DNA of 64,000 bases from JADCRZ01 sp041751095 (GTDB lineage: Bacteria; Bacteroidota; Bacteroidia; Chitinophagales; Chitinophagaceae): positions 12,168-76,167 of the forward strand of contig JBGSYC010000228.1 of the NCBI GenBank assembly GCA_041751095.1, in the 5' to 3' direction. Both the position numbers and the translations under genes were made by a program. This document shows, one piece after another, positions 17,239 through 26,340 of this stretch. The notes beneath the pieces are model-generated. The model saw only the letters and a list, made by a program, of their open reading frames with translations, ran no database searches and had not been told where the DNA came from. The first letter of the stretch is position 1. Every line of letters begins with the position of its first letter.

Positions 17239-18510
17239 TTATTCAATCAGATGCTTTGACCTGGGCTCCTCAATATCTTCGGTATCTTCGAGGAGAGGAA
17301 TGTTACTCACCGAAGCTCCCAGTATGCCTTTCATTGATCCATACATATGTACAGTGTTGATAAACGCCTTCTGCAATTGCTTTTCTCTTTCTTTCCAGTT
17401 TTTTTCCATCTGGATTCTTTCCTTATTAATAGAGTTCTGCAAAAATTGAAATGACTCAGCAATAGACTCAACCTGCTGACGGAACTCCATGCCGCTGATA
17501 TAGCTGTAGAGCATTTGCATTTTTTCACCTTTATTTTCTTCAGATCTTTTGGCATCCGATACGCACATCACTGCATTGCGCAATACCGTAGCCACGCTGG
17601 TCACTTCAGGATAGGAGCAAATCCAGATGCCTTCCCGCGTTCCAAATCTTTCCATGTCTTTTGGGAACGCCTGCGTGACAAGTATAGCCATGTCGGCGCC
17701 GGTAGTTCGCATATCTGCCTTTAATTTATCTATCCAGGTATTGCTCCAGTGCTTTGTTCGCTTGCTTTCATAGATTATTTTTCCACACTCTTTACCGGTG
17801 GCGTTACGCACGATCTGCATGCAGTCAGCGCCTTCTGTACCCTTGCGGATTTCCTGCACCATATCGAAAGGGAAACTTTCTTTAAGAATCGTCTCAAGAA
17901 GAAGCTCCTGAACTTCCCCCTGCAGTTGCATCGAACCCTGGTCAGCTTTTCTTTTCATTTCTTCTGCCAGCCTTTTTTGATCTTCCAGTTGCTTCTGTAA
18001 TTCCTTTAGCCTCATGTTCAGCTCATTTTCCTTTACAAAACTTTTTTCTATTTCCTGCTTGCGTATTTGTTCCGTGATCAGCGTTCTTTCCAGTTGAAGG
18101 GTGCGCTGAACCTGGATTTCAAGCTCTGCTTCCCTGTTAAGCAGTTGCTGTTCCTTCTTCAGAAAGCCCAGCTCGCGCTCCCGGGCCACTTTCAGCTTTT
18201 CTTCATTGCCCAGGTTAGATTGCTCCAGCATCCTGAGTTTATTTTCATAGTCGGTAGCAATGCTTTTGCGGATATTTTCTTCGAGGCTTTGCTGTAACCG
18301 GTTTTTTTCTTCACGCAGCCTTTGTTCAAAAATATCCTGCTGTTGTTGAGACTGCCTGCTCAGCTCTTCAAGCTTCAGCTTAAATTCATCTTCTTTCTTT
18401 TTAGTAAAAGAAATCATTTGCTCCCTTAATTCTTTTTTATATTCCTCAGTAACCGCCTGTTCCATCGCGAATTTATAACCGCAGCCGGGGCATTTAATAT
18501 CTATTGCCAT
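17239..18510 (-). CDS. DUF2130 domain-containing protein, intact copy
   Basis: The 423-residue protein begins with a zinc-ribbon-like CPGCGYKF (residues 8-15; only one CxxC is visible). A long charged coiled coil follows (about 30-200, rich in Glu, Lys and Gln). The C-terminal DUF2130 domain contains GKIIYESKRTKHW near residue 243 and conserved patches IWICSYPEV and YSYISGMEFRQQ. The E-x-K in YESK fits the PD-(D/E)XK-like nuclease fold that I recall for DUF2130, but activity is not shown. A broken paralogue lies at 4541-5797. The gene is divergent from the copy B esterase. Confidence 0.88.
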   Translation of the reverse strand: MAIDIKCPGCGYKFAMEQAVTEEYKKELREQMISFTKKKEDEFKLKLEELSRQSQQQQDIFEQRLREEKNRLQQSLEENIRKSIATDYENKLRMLEQSNLGNEEKLKVARERELGFLKKEQQLLNREAELEIQVQRTLQLERTLITEQIRKQEIEKSFVKENELNMRLKELQKQLEDQKRLAEEMKRKADQGSMQLQGEVQELLLETILKESFPFDMVQEIRKGTEGADCMQIVRNATGKECGKIIYESKRTKHWSNTWIDKLKADMRTTGADMAILVTQAFPKDMERFGTREGIWICSYPEVTSVATVLRNAVMCVSDAKRSEENKGEKMQMLYSYISGMEFRQQVESIAESFQFLQNSINKERIQMEKNWKEREKQLQKAFINTVHMYGSMKGILGASVSNIPLLEDTEDIEEPRSKHLIE

Positions 18511-18884
18511 GGATTTGTTTTTGCAAGTTTACTAATTTTCTTGGCAATAACGCTTAGCTTTTGTTGGCAATTGCTTTCGGACGGTGAATTTTAAACGATT
18601 TAATTTCCTGGTATAAAAGAAACACATGAAACAGCGTAATTATAAGTAATTTGATTTATATTGCATGCTCACGCTGCATATTTCTGAACTTCATGTTTAG
18701 TTTTTAAATCCCTATTTTAGATATAACCTTCACAAGGACACTGATATTACGGCTTTGTAATTTTCGGTAATTGATTTACTACTAAATCAAATATTTCTCA
18801 CACCAATTTTCTATCGGAACAATAAACCAAAATCATCTTTTACACGTAAGTGCAATTATATATTAACACTACCAGGGAAGAATT
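18511..18884. other. Divergent intergenic region of the second DUF2130/esterase pair
   Basis: These 374 bp separate two divergent genes and are almost the same length as the matching region at 5798-6169, with patches of similarity at corresponding places. No small gene is seen. It should contain both promoters. Confidence 0.5.
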
Positions 18885-19721
18885 ATGGCTACAATACTTA
18901 AAACCATCACCTGTTCAATTCTACTCGTTCTTGCAATAAGCGCATGTAAAAAAGATGCCACACTCAGGAAAAAAGCTGCTCTGCTGAATGAAGCCATTGA
19001 AACAAACCCCCCGGTATTAAAAGCAGTTATCAAACAAATTAGCGATGTATCAGGAGGTTATTATAGTGGCCTGCCTTATCATTACAACGAAACAACAAAA
19101 AATTATCCACTTCTTATATTTATCCATGGGGGCGGCCAATTTGGAGATGGGGAACTTGATCTTCCTCTTTTAAAAAATGATGGCGTTGCTCAATTGCTGG
19201 ATGCACAAACTTTTCCGGCAAATTTTAATGTGAATGGAAAAAACTTTTCATTTATCGTCCTCGCGCCACAGTTTAAACGATACCCGTCAACTGAAGAAGT
19301 TGCCTTCTTTTTGAATTACGCTAAACAGACTTTCAGAGTTGATACTACCCGTATTTATATGTCGGGACTGAGTATGGGTGGAATTATTACAGCAGATATG
19401 GGCTCGAAGTATACTTCAAGCCTTGCAGCGATTGTGCCCATATCAGGCGTCTTTGCGGGGGAAGACACAAAAGCCAAATGCCGGAATATTGCTTCAGGTA
19501 ATTTGCCGGTGTGGGTATTTCACAATAAGAGAGACCCTACCATAAATCCATTAAATCCTCAGATGTTTGTTGAAGAAATCAGGAGTTTTAACCCCTCTGT
19601 GCCTCCTATTTTAACGCTCTTCGATCATTATGGGCATGACGCATGGACACAAGCCCTCAACCCTTCTTACAAGGAAAATAATCTGAACATTTTTGAGTGG
19701 ATGCTGCAGTATAGAAAATGA
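18885..19721 (+). CDS. Esterase-like alpha/beta-hydrolase lipoprotein (copy B)
   Basis: The 278-residue paralogue of the protein at 6170-7009 has a lipobox at Cys21 (AISAC, then KK). It also has an HGGGQFG oxyanion region (81-87), nucleophile motif GLSMGG (Ser163), candidate acid Asp217 (KRDP) and catalytic His251 (GHDAW). The HGGG motif here is the usual carboxylesterase form, whereas copy A has PGGG. It is likely an outer-membrane or periplasmic esterase of the LpqC/feruloyl-esterase type with unknown substrate. It is divergent from the intact DUF2130 gene. Confidence 0.87.
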   Translation: MATILKTITCSILLVLAISACKKDATLRKKAALLNEAIETNPPVLKAVIKQISDVSGGYYSGLPYHYNETTKNYPLLIFIHGGGQFGDGELDLPLLKNDGVAQLLDAQTFPANFNVNGKNFSFIVLAPQFKRYPSTEEVAFFLNYAKQTFRVDTTRIYMSGLSMGGIITADMGSKYTSSLAAIVPISGVFAGEDTKAKCRNIASGNLPVWVFHNKRDPTINPLNPQMFVEEIRSFNPSVPPILTLFDHYGHDAWTQALNPSYKENNLNIFEWMLQYRK

Positions 19722-19845
19722 TCATAATGTTTCGTTCTTACATTGAGGTGTTTGAAGGATTAACAGCGTGGGTCTTGTTGTCAGTTATCTTACCGTTTGT
19801 AAATGTTCGATGCTTTTGCTGTGCGATGGAGGATTGTGTAATGCC

Positions 19846-21039
19846 TCAGACGACCGGTTTGGATCCGTCTGAAGCCTTTGGACTCCTGGTGCCTTCGTAA
19901 AGTTCATACTCAAGAAGGCGGCAATCGATTTTACCGGTATAGAATTCGATTCTGCGCGTCGTTTTCAACCCGATTTTTTTAGCAAGGTCAGGATTGCCTG
20001 TAAATATATATCCGGTATAACCACGGCACTTGTTTTTGAGAAAGTCACCAATACGCCCGTAAGTGTTTTCAAGTTCAACGATCACGCCTAAGCGCTCTCC
20101 ATACTCCGGATTAAAATAGACTACTCCTTTGCCCTCTGCCGGTACGGTGGTTGCATTAAAATCACCTGTTTCAAAGCGAATATATTTTTCTACGCCGGCT
20201 ATACCGGCGTTTATTCCTGATATGTTGACAGCGTCTTCACTGATGTCGCTGGCAATTACAGTAAGGCCCTGTATTTCCTGCACCTGTTTAGCGAGTTTCT
20301 GCCGTTCTTTTTTATATACCTGTTTGTCATAGCCGGTTACATGCATAAAAGCATAGTTTCTACGGAACAACCCGGGGCGCCGGTTGGTGGCAAGCAGCAC
20401 GGCTTCAATGGCTAACGTTCCTGACCCGCACATAGGATTGATGAAAGGTGTTTTGTAGTCCCACTTAGTGGCCATTATCGTAGCGCACGCCAATGCCTCA
20501 AGCATGGGAGCCTTGCCTGGTATCTTGCGATACCCGTGTTTGCTGAGGGTTTCCCCCGAGGTATCTATAAACACTTCGGCAAGTTCACCTTTCCAGTATA
20601 GATGAATGACCGTACCATTTAGTTCCGGACCCGAATTGGGCCTGCGGCCTGCTGCATTTCGCATACGGTCGACTATAGCATCCTTTACCCTTACATTTGC
20701 AAACATGCTGGTACGGATACTTGGATGGTCTACATTACTGGTAACAGAAAAGTAACCATCCGGCGAAAACAATAATTCCCATGGCAATTGAGCCAGGGCT
20801 TTGTAAACGTCGTCAGGCCCGTCCGCCCTGAATTCTTTCAAGGAATAAAGTACCTGGCTTGCACATCTCAGGTTTAAATTAAGCGGAATGCATTCCGTTA
20901 GTGTTCCCTTCAGCTCAACACCGGTGGGAAAAGTACGTATGATCCGGTAACCAAGATCAGTAATTTCCTGCACCAGGTAAGGAGATAAGCGCTTGTTGCA
21001 GGTAACGATGATGCGTCCGGGAGAATTGAAAATTTGCAT
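19846..21039 (-). CDS. THUMP-domain class I SAM-dependent RNA methyltransferase (RlmL N-terminal type)
   Basis: The 397-residue protein has an N-terminal ferredoxin-like/THUMP region (about 45-160) and a Rossmann methyltransferase domain with NPMCGSGT (201-208) for SAM binding and NPEYGER (310-316), the catalytic NPPY-type motif of N2-guanine methyltransferases. This layout matches the RlmL N-terminal half, which methylates 23S rRNA G2445. The second motif residue is Glu instead of the common Pro. The RNA target is inferred from the family. A broken copy of the last 100 codons lies at 13755-14071. Confidence 0.88.
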   Translation of the reverse strand: MQIFNSPGRIIVTCNKRLSPYLVQEITDLGYRIIRTFPTGVELKGTLTECIPLNLNLRCASQVLYSLKEFRADGPDDVYKALAQLPWELLFSPDGYFSVTSNVDHPSIRTSMFANVRVKDAIVDRMRNAAGRRPNSGPELNGTVIHLYWKGELAEVFIDTSGETLSKHGYRKIPGKAPMLEALACATIMATKWDYKTPFINPMCGSGTLAIEAVLLATNRRPGLFRRNYAFMHVTGYDKQVYKKERQKLAKQVQEIQGLTVIASDISEDAVNISGINAGIAGVEKYIRFETGDFNATTVPAEGKGVVYFNPEYGERLGVIVELENTYGRIGDFLKNKCRGYTGYIFTGNPDLAKKIGLKTTRRIEFYTGKIDCRLLEYELYEGTRSPKASDGSKPVV

Positions 21040-21146
21040 GGTGAGAGAGGTATAGGGAATGATTCGTGAGCGTGAAAGCTATACAAACATTTGTCTGGCT
21101 ACGTACGGTTCATGATGCAGGCAGGATTGACCAAGTGACGTGCCGG

Positions 21147-21668
21147 CTACTTTTTGCTCCTGCTCCATACGATGAAGTCTGTAGCCGGGATGCTTTCAAC
21201 CTGCAATTGCCTAAGCATTGTAACAAGCTGCCCACGGTGGTAAGTGCCATGATTAAACAGGTGTAAGAGCATTTGATACACCGGTTGCCTGAACTGTTCG
21301 CGTTTGGTATTCTGGTAGTGAAAAACATGCTCCAGTGCTGCGGGGGTGGCATTGGATATCCATGACTCCCATAATTTTGCCTGTTGGATCAAAGCAACGG
21401 CAACATCCCCTGTTGTACCTTTAAAATTTGTGCCCGGTGCAATAACCGGCTCCTGCATTTTCAGGCGTTGCCACCAGATGCTCTCTGCATCCCACATATG
21501 CATGAGGGTGGCATGTAAAGATGGAAAACTGCCGGCTAATGGCAGTACCAGCGATTCGCCGGGTAATGGGAGAATTACATCCAAAAGCCGCTGGTTTGCC
21601 CAGGTATGATAAGAGGCATATTGTTGCAGAACGTCTTTCAAAACCGGAATTTTTAAAATGTGCAACAA
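21147..21668 (-). CDS. DinB family protein
   Basis: The 173-residue protein shows the DinB/YfiT four-helix pattern. An early YHTWANQRLLD is followed by HMWDAESIWW, and FNHGTYHRGQLVTMLRQL near residue 137, which supplies the His residues that usually bind a metal. Family members are metal-dependent transferases, often for thiol cofactors or stress metabolites; this one's substrate is unknown. It lies alone between the methyltransferase gene on the same strand and the divergent PLP-enzyme gene. Confidence 0.85.
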   Translation of the reverse strand: MLHILKIPVLKDVLQQYASYHTWANQRLLDVILPLPGESLVLPLAGSFPSLHATLMHMWDAESIWWQRLKMQEPVIAPGTNFKGTTGDVAVALIQQAKLWESWISNATPAALEHVFHYQNTKREQFRQPVYQMLLHLFNHGTYHRGQLVTMLRQLQVESIPATDFIVWSRSKK

Positions 21669-21769
21669 ATCTAATATTCATTTTTGAATGTTGAAGGATG
21701 AACACCTGCCTGTCTGCATAACTGTTTCTGCTGCATAAAGCGATTCCATTTAATTCATTGTGAATTGGC

Positions 21770-21777
21770 TATTTTTG
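21770..21777 (+). promoter_or_regulatory. Candidate -7 promoter element of the PLP-enzyme gene
   Basis: TATTTTTG matches the Bacteroidota -7 consensus TAnnTTTG and lies 21 bp before the ATG at 21799. A TTTA at 21749-21752 is at roughly the right distance to act as the -33 element. The second element is a poor match, so this is only a candidate. Confidence 0.4.
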
Positions 21778-21798
21778 GCCTCATTAAAAAAAGGTATC

Positions 21799-23025
21799 AT
21801 GGATGATAACCAATTCCAGATGTCAGGATTCAGTTCGCTTGCCATTCATGCAGGGCATAAGGAAGACGGGATGAATGCTCACCTTACTCCTATATACGCA
21901 AGCTCGACATTTACTTTCGATACCGCCGAACAGGGAATGTTGCGTTTTGATGGTAAAGAGCCGGGGTATATTTATAGCCGTTGGGGGAATCCGAACTTTA
22001 CGGAAGCGGAAGAAAAGATATGTGCTTTTGAGTCCCTTGGTATCACGGATGCTGATGGCCCGCTTGCGTTGAAGGCTTTGCTTCATTCAAGCGGGCAGGC
22101 GGCAATGAGTACTATGTTGCTGGGAAATCTAAAAGCAGGAGACAGGATACTGTCTCATTATTCTTTATACGGCGGTAGCCATGAATTGCTTCATAAAGTA
22201 TTGCCGCCATTGGGCATAGAACCGGTGATAGAAGATCTGCGCGATCTTAATTTAGCTGAGGACACGATAAAAAAACATCCGTCGATACGGTGGATACACC
22301 TGGAGACACCTGCCAACCCTACGGTTCAATGTGTAGATATTGAAGAGATCACCATGCTGGCCAAACGGTATAATATCAATGTGTCGGTAGATAACACGTT
22401 TGCGACGCCTTACCTGCAGCAACCATTTAAATATGGCGTAGACTACGTTTGTCACTCTACAACAAAGTTCTTAAACGGGCATGGCACCGCCATTGGTGGA
22501 ATACTGATCGGAAGGGATGTCGAAAAGATGAATACAACGATCCTGAAATGGTACCGCCTGCTGGGCGGCAGTGCAAACCCGTTTGACGCCTACCTCCTGT
22601 TGAATGGCATCAAAACCCTCGAATTGCGGATGGAGCGTCATTGTCATAACGCCATGGAGGTAGCCAGTTTCCTGGAAGGGCACCCTGCTGTTGCAATGGT
22701 GAATTATACCGGCCTGGCCTCTCATCCTGATTTTTACACTTCCGCAAAACAAATGCGCCACCCGGGGCCTATGATGAGCATTGAAGTGAAAGGCGGGATT
22801 GAAGCGGGCAGGAAATTTATTAACAACCTGAAAATGTGCACCCGTGCCGTTTCCCTGGGAACTACGGATACACTGGTTTCACACCCGGCAAGCATGACCC
22901 ATTACGGTGTGCCAAAAGAGGAAAGGGAACGCTTTGGAATTACGGATGGGTTGATTCGCATGAGTATCGGCATCGAGAATGTAGAGGATATCCTGAATGA
23001 TTTGAACCAGGCGTTGCGATTGTAA
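21799..23025 (+). CDS. Cys/Met metabolism PLP-dependent enzyme (cystathionine gamma-synthase / methionine gamma-lyase family)
   Basis: The 408-residue protein (from ATG 21799, preceded by an A/G-rich stretch) has the family features: YSRWGNPN (residues 60-67), SSGQAAM near 98, SLYGGSHEL near 122, VSVDNTF with the PLP-binding Asp198, and CHSTTKFLNGHG with the PLP lysine at 223. Enzymes of this fold include O-acetylhomoserine sulfhydrylase, cystathionine gamma-synthase and methionine gamma-lyase; the sequence does not decide between them. Codons from the middle of this gene (22231-22335) were copied into the chimera at 14073. A GNAT gene follows 25 bp later and is probably co-transcribed. Confidence 0.88.
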   Translation: MDDNQFQMSGFSSLAIHAGHKEDGMNAHLTPIYASSTFTFDTAEQGMLRFDGKEPGYIYSRWGNPNFTEAEEKICAFESLGITDADGPLALKALLHSSGQAAMSTMLLGNLKAGDRILSHYSLYGGSHELLHKVLPPLGIEPVIEDLRDLNLAEDTIKKHPSIRWIHLETPANPTVQCVDIEEITMLAKRYNINVSVDNTFATPYLQQPFKYGVDYVCHSTTKFLNGHGTAIGGILIGRDVEKMNTTILKWYRLLGGSANPFDAYLLLNGIKTLELRMERHCHNAMEVASFLEGHPAVAMVNYTGLASHPDFYTSAKQMRHPGPMMSIEVKGGIEAGRKFINNLKMCTRAVSLGTTDTLVSHPASMTHYGVPKEERERFGITDGLIRMSIGIENVEDILNDLNQALRL

Positions 23026-23050
23026 GAACGCGGATATAAAACAATTGTTC

Positions 23051-23500
23051 ATGAACATACAACTCCGCAGGGCGGTTAAAGAAGATTGCCCGCGATTGCT
23101 GGAACTGATCAGGGAACTGGCAGACTTTGAAAAAGCTCCTGATGAAGTAAGCGTTACGTTAGATCATTTTGAGCAAAGTGGTTTTGGTGCCCGGCAGGTA
23201 TGGTGGGCTTTTGTGGCTGAAGTTGATTCAAAAGTTGAAGGCTTTGCCATGTATTATATCCGCTACTCCACCTGGAAAGGGCAGCGTATGTACCTCGAAG
23301 ACCTTCTCGTAACTGAAAAAATGCGGGGGAATGGATTGGGAAAATTACTATTTGACCGGTTGATAGAAGAGGCAAAAGAGAAGCAATTTAGCGGGCTTGT
23401 CTGGCAGGTGCTCGACTGGAACGAACAAGCGATCCGGTTTTACAAGAAGTATGGCGCCAGCATTGACTCCGGATGGCTCAACTGCAGCTTAAGCTTCTGA
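23051..23500 (+). CDS. GNAT family N-acetyltransferase
   Basis: The 149-residue protein from ATG 23051 shows the GNAT layout: an N-terminal IQLRRAVKEDCPRLLELIREL helix region, the strand LEDLLVTEKMRGNGLGKLLF with the acetyl-CoA pyrophosphate loop (about 87-106), and WQVLDWNEQAIRFYKKYGA near the end. This is the pattern of diamine/spermidine-type acetyltransferases of bacteria. Its substrate is not determined. It ends 23 bp from the convergent fabD gene. Confidence 0.87.
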   Translation: MNIQLRRAVKEDCPRLLELIRELADFEKAPDEVSVTLDHFEQSGFGARQVWWAFVAEVDSKVEGFAMYYIRYSTWKGQRMYLEDLLVTEKMRGNGLGKLLFDRLIEEAKEKQFSGLVWQVLDWNEQAIRFYKKYGASIDSGWLNCSLSF

Positions 23501-23523
23501 CAGGCGTTGCTCAGGATTTAGCA

Positions 23524-24414
23524 TTAACTCACTCCATTCAATACCATTTTTTTATCAATTTTGGCTACCAGGCCCTGGAGCACTTTACCCGGGCCTACTT
23601 CCGTAAATCGTGTAGCGCCATCTGCTATCATCGCTTCAATGCTTTGGGTCCATCGTACCGCTTCGGTCAACTGGTTCACGAGGTTTTGTTTAATCTCTTC
23701 CCGGTCAAATACTGCATTGGCCACTACGTTCTGATAAACGTGGCTGTTGGGCTGGTGAAAAACAGTCGTCATAATTGCCTTTGACAGCTCTTCTCTGGCT
23801 GGTTCCATAAGCGGTGAATGGAAGGCACCCCCTACCGGCAATACCAGGGCTCTTTTAGCTCCGGCCGCCTTCATACGTTCACAGGCTATTTCCACTCCTT
23901 TAATCGTACCCGAGATCACTAACTGGCCCGGGCAATTGTAGTTCGCCGGTACAACAACTTCACCGGTTTCTTTTTGCACCTCATCACAGATCGATTCAAC
24001 TTTTTCATCGGAAAGGGCAATCACGGCTGCCATGGTAGACGGAGTTATTTCACAGGCTTTCTGCATGGCGTTTGCGCGGATGGAAACCAACTGCAGCGCA
24101 TCTTCAAAGCTAAGGGTTCCATTTGCCGTTAAGGCAGAAAATTCGCCCAGTGAATGACCGGCAACCATATCAGGCCTTGCTGTTTCTATTCTTTTGTAGG
24201 AAATTATTGAATGAAGAAAAACCGCCGGCTGGGTGACCTTAGTTTCCCGAAGGTCTTCCTCAGAACCGGAGACCATAATATCCGAAATACGGAAGCCTAA
24301 TATTTCATTTGCCTGTTCCAGTAACTTTTTGCCAAAAGCGCTCTTTTCATAATGATCCTTTCCCATTCCGGCAAACTGAGAACCCTGCCCCGGAAAGATA
24401 AATGCATGCTTCAT
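23524..24414 (-). CDS. fabD: Malonyl-CoA:ACP transacylase
   Basis: The 296-residue protein has all the FabD marks: FPGQGSQ (7-13), the nucleophile motif GHSLGE with Ser88, an Arg near 113 (SIRANAMQ) that binds the malonyl carboxylate, and His199 in GGAFHSPLM. It loads malonyl groups onto acyl carrier protein to start each fatty-acid elongation round. Length is typical. No other fatty-acid gene is adjacent, so it is expressed separately here. Confidence 0.96.
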   Translation of the reverse strand: MKHAFIFPGQGSQFAGMGKDHYEKSAFGKKLLEQANEILGFRISDIMVSGSEEDLRETKVTQPAVFLHSIISYKRIETARPDMVAGHSLGEFSALTANGTLSFEDALQLVSIRANAMQKACEITPSTMAAVIALSDEKVESICDEVQKETGEVVVPANYNCPGQLVISGTIKGVEIACERMKAAGAKRALVLPVGGAFHSPLMEPAREELSKAIMTTVFHQPNSHVYQNVVANAVFDREEIKQNLVNQLTEAVRWTQSIEAMIADGATRFTEVGPGKVLQGLVAKIDKKMVLNGVS

Positions 24415-24619
24415 GAATCTGTGTTTAGGGTAAAAATAGGAAAGGTTTGTCTGAAAGCTACATCAAGTTAGGAATTGGCTGTCAGCGGTCAGAGTAGGAG
24501 CTATGAGCAGAGGCGATGAGTTGTGAAGGAAGAACTCAGGGGGATTTGCCGGAGCCTTACCCCTCATATCATACCCCTATTACTTCCGAACCTTATCAGA
24601 TCGCTGACAGCTCACAGCT
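24415..24619. other. fabD-folE intergenic region with a long-range inverted repeat
   Basis: Arms GGCTGTCAGCGGTC (24477-24490) and GATCGCTGACAGCT (24599-24612) can pair across about 108 bp. The second arm abuts the end of folE. The loop shows no open frame. It may be a degenerate intergenic repeat or a terminator-like structure. Confidence 0.5.
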
Positions 24620-25216
24620 CTAATGCAAGTGCGAACCGATAAGTCTTATAAATTCACTCCGCGTTTCGTTTTTTTCAAACTCTCCCCAGAATGCAGAGGT
24701 AGTGGTCACCGAATTTTGTTTCTGAACCCCCCGCATCATCATACACAGATGGGAGGCTTCAATCACTACAGCTACACCAAGGGGGTTTAAAGTCTCTTTT
24801 ATAGCCATCATAACCTGATGGGTAAGACGCTCCTGCACCTGTAAACGGCGGCTATAAATATCAACGACCCTGGCGATTTTGCTTAGCCCGGTAATATAAC
24901 CGTTTGGGATATAAGCAACGTGTGCTTTTCCAAAGAAAGGAAGCATGTGATGCTCGCACATACTATATAATTCTATGTCTTTTACAATAACCATTTCACT
25001 TACTTCTTCGTGAAACTTAGCCGAAGCAAGCACCGCTAACGGATCCATCTGGTAACCCTGGGTAAGAAACTGCATGGCTTTTGCAACACGCTCCGGAGTC
25101 TTGAGCAAACCTTCCCTTTGAGCGTCTTCTCCCAATAATTCCAACGTCTCCCGATAATTATCGATCAGACCCGAAGTAATTTTGTCTTCATATTGTTCAA
25201 CCCGGTTATATGCCAT
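24620..25216 (-). CDS. folE: GTP cyclohydrolase I
   Basis: The 198-residue protein has the zinc and active-site motifs of FolE: MCEHHMLPFFGKAHVAYIP (Cys and His ligands), the conserved QVQERLTHQ segment, and SHLCMMMRGVQK with the third zinc Cys. It turns GTP into 7,8-dihydroneopterin triphosphate, the first step for folate, biopterin and queuosine. I set the start at ATG 25216 (MAYNRVEQYEDK); an upstream in-frame ATG at 25312 would add an unlike tail and overlap the next gene. The two PTPS/QueD-like genes upstream on the same strand probably use its product. Confidence 0.95.
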   Translation of the reverse strand: MAYNRVEQYEDKITSGLIDNYRETLELLGEDAQREGLLKTPERVAKAMQFLTQGYQMDPLAVLASAKFHEEVSEMVIVKDIELYSMCEHHMLPFFGKAHVAYIPNGYITGLSKIARVVDIYSRRLQVQERLTHQVMMAIKETLNPLGVAVVIEASHLCMMMRGVQKQNSVTTTSAFWGEFEKNETRSEFIRLIGSHLH

Positions 25217-25271
25217 GAAGTTGTGATTTTTTTTGTGAAAGAAATTTTCGAACCATATCCACCCGGATTTA

Positions 25272-25688
25272 TCAATCCGCCGGGTATTCGACAAAATTTC
25301 GTTCCGTTTCATACAATCTTATCTGAAGGTCTAATTTCTCGTCGATGTGTTCTCTAAGCAAATGATAAATAACTACTGCGATATTTTCTGCCGTTGGATT
25401 CAGGTTCTTAAACTCAATCGTATCAAGGTTAAGATTTTTATGATCAAATCTTTCGAGCACTGTTTCTTTAATGATATCCGAAAGCTTTTTGAGATCAATT
25501 ACAAAGCCCGATTCCTGGTCTGGCTCACCGGTTACTCTTACCACCAGTTCGTAATTATGCCCATGAAAGTTGGCATAATTGCACTTTCCGAATATGTCTG
25601 CATTCTTTTGGGGATCCCAGGATGTATTATTTAAACGGTGTGCGGCATTGAAATGCTCCTTGCGGTAAACAGCAACTTTCTTACTCAT
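25272..25688 (-). CDS. 6-pyruvoyl/6-carboxytetrahydropterin synthase-like protein 1
   Basis: The 138-residue protein has the PTPS/QueD fold signature: EHFNAAHRL with a zinc His, FGKCNYANFHGHNYEL with the catalytic Cys and the HGH zinc pair, the RFDHKNLNLD catalytic region and a YETERNFVEY end. The spacing C-x5-HGHNY is like 6-pyruvoyl-tetrahydropterin synthase rather than the C-x3-HGH of classical QueD. It acts on dihydroneopterin triphosphate, which FolE, encoded just downstream, makes. Either a queuosine or a biopterin-like role is possible. Confidence 0.88.
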   Translation of the reverse strand: MSKKVAVYRKEHFNAAHRLNNTSWDPQKNADIFGKCNYANFHGHNYELVVRVTGEPDQESGFVIDLKKLSDIIKETVLERFDHKNLNLDTIEFKNLNPTAENIAVVIYHLLREHIDEKLDLQIRLYETERNFVEYPAD

Positions 25689-25929
25689 TCGTACAATTAA
25701 TTATTATTGCCTTCAACTTTTTCAGGTTCTTCTCATTAAATATCCGGAGTCTGTTGGTATTGTCATGAACCACGAAGCAGAGTAATAACGTGATATCTTC
25801 GCATTAGTTCACCTGTTGTACAGAGAACAGTGCAACCCGGATGATTGTTGCACCGATGTGAATAAAACGATCCTAAATCTTCAACATCCCCAACCCAGCA
25901 GTAATGAACTTCACCTCATACCCCATACC

Positions 25930-26340
25930 TCAATTCCCATAATACTCCACGTAAATCCTCGGTGTTTCATACAATTTGAGACAATGTAGAGAAACGCCGC
26001 CAGGCAAAGCTATGATAAGCTGGTTCCAGATGCCTTTTACAAGGTTCTCCGTTGAACAGATTTTATCCCGCAGAAAGTCAACATCAAGATTGAGATTCTT
26101 ATGGTCAAGCAACTCGAGCACATGTTCTTTGATAATATCGCTTAATCTTTTGGCATCGAATAAAAATCCGGTGTTTTCATCCACTTCTCCTTTAATGGTG
26201 ACATACAATTCATAGTTATGCCCGTGCCAGTTTTCATTGGCACATTTTCCAAATACCGCTTCATTCTGTTCATAATCCCATTTTGGATTATAAAGCCTGT
26301 GCGCTGCATTAAAATGTTCAACGCGCGTCAGATACACCAT
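25930..26340 (-). CDS. 6-pyruvoyl/6-carboxytetrahydropterin synthase-like protein 2
   Basis: The 136-residue paralogue of the neighbouring protein has VEHFNAAHRLYN, FGKCANENWHGHNYEL with the same C-x5-HGHNY spacing, LLDHKNLNLDVDFL, and YETPRIYVEYYGN at the end. I chose ATG 26340, because the 36 residues before it have no family match. Two adjacent family members next to folE suggest either split queuosine and biopterin roles or one redundant copy. It is divergent from mqnB, with a small hairpin between. Confidence 0.87.
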   Translation of the reverse strand: MVYLTRVEHFNAAHRLYNPKWDYEQNEAVFGKCANENWHGHNYELYVTIKGEVDENTGFLFDAKRLSDIIKEHVLELLDHKNLNLDVDFLRDKICSTENLVKGIWNQLIIALPGGVSLHCLKLYETPRIYVEYYGN

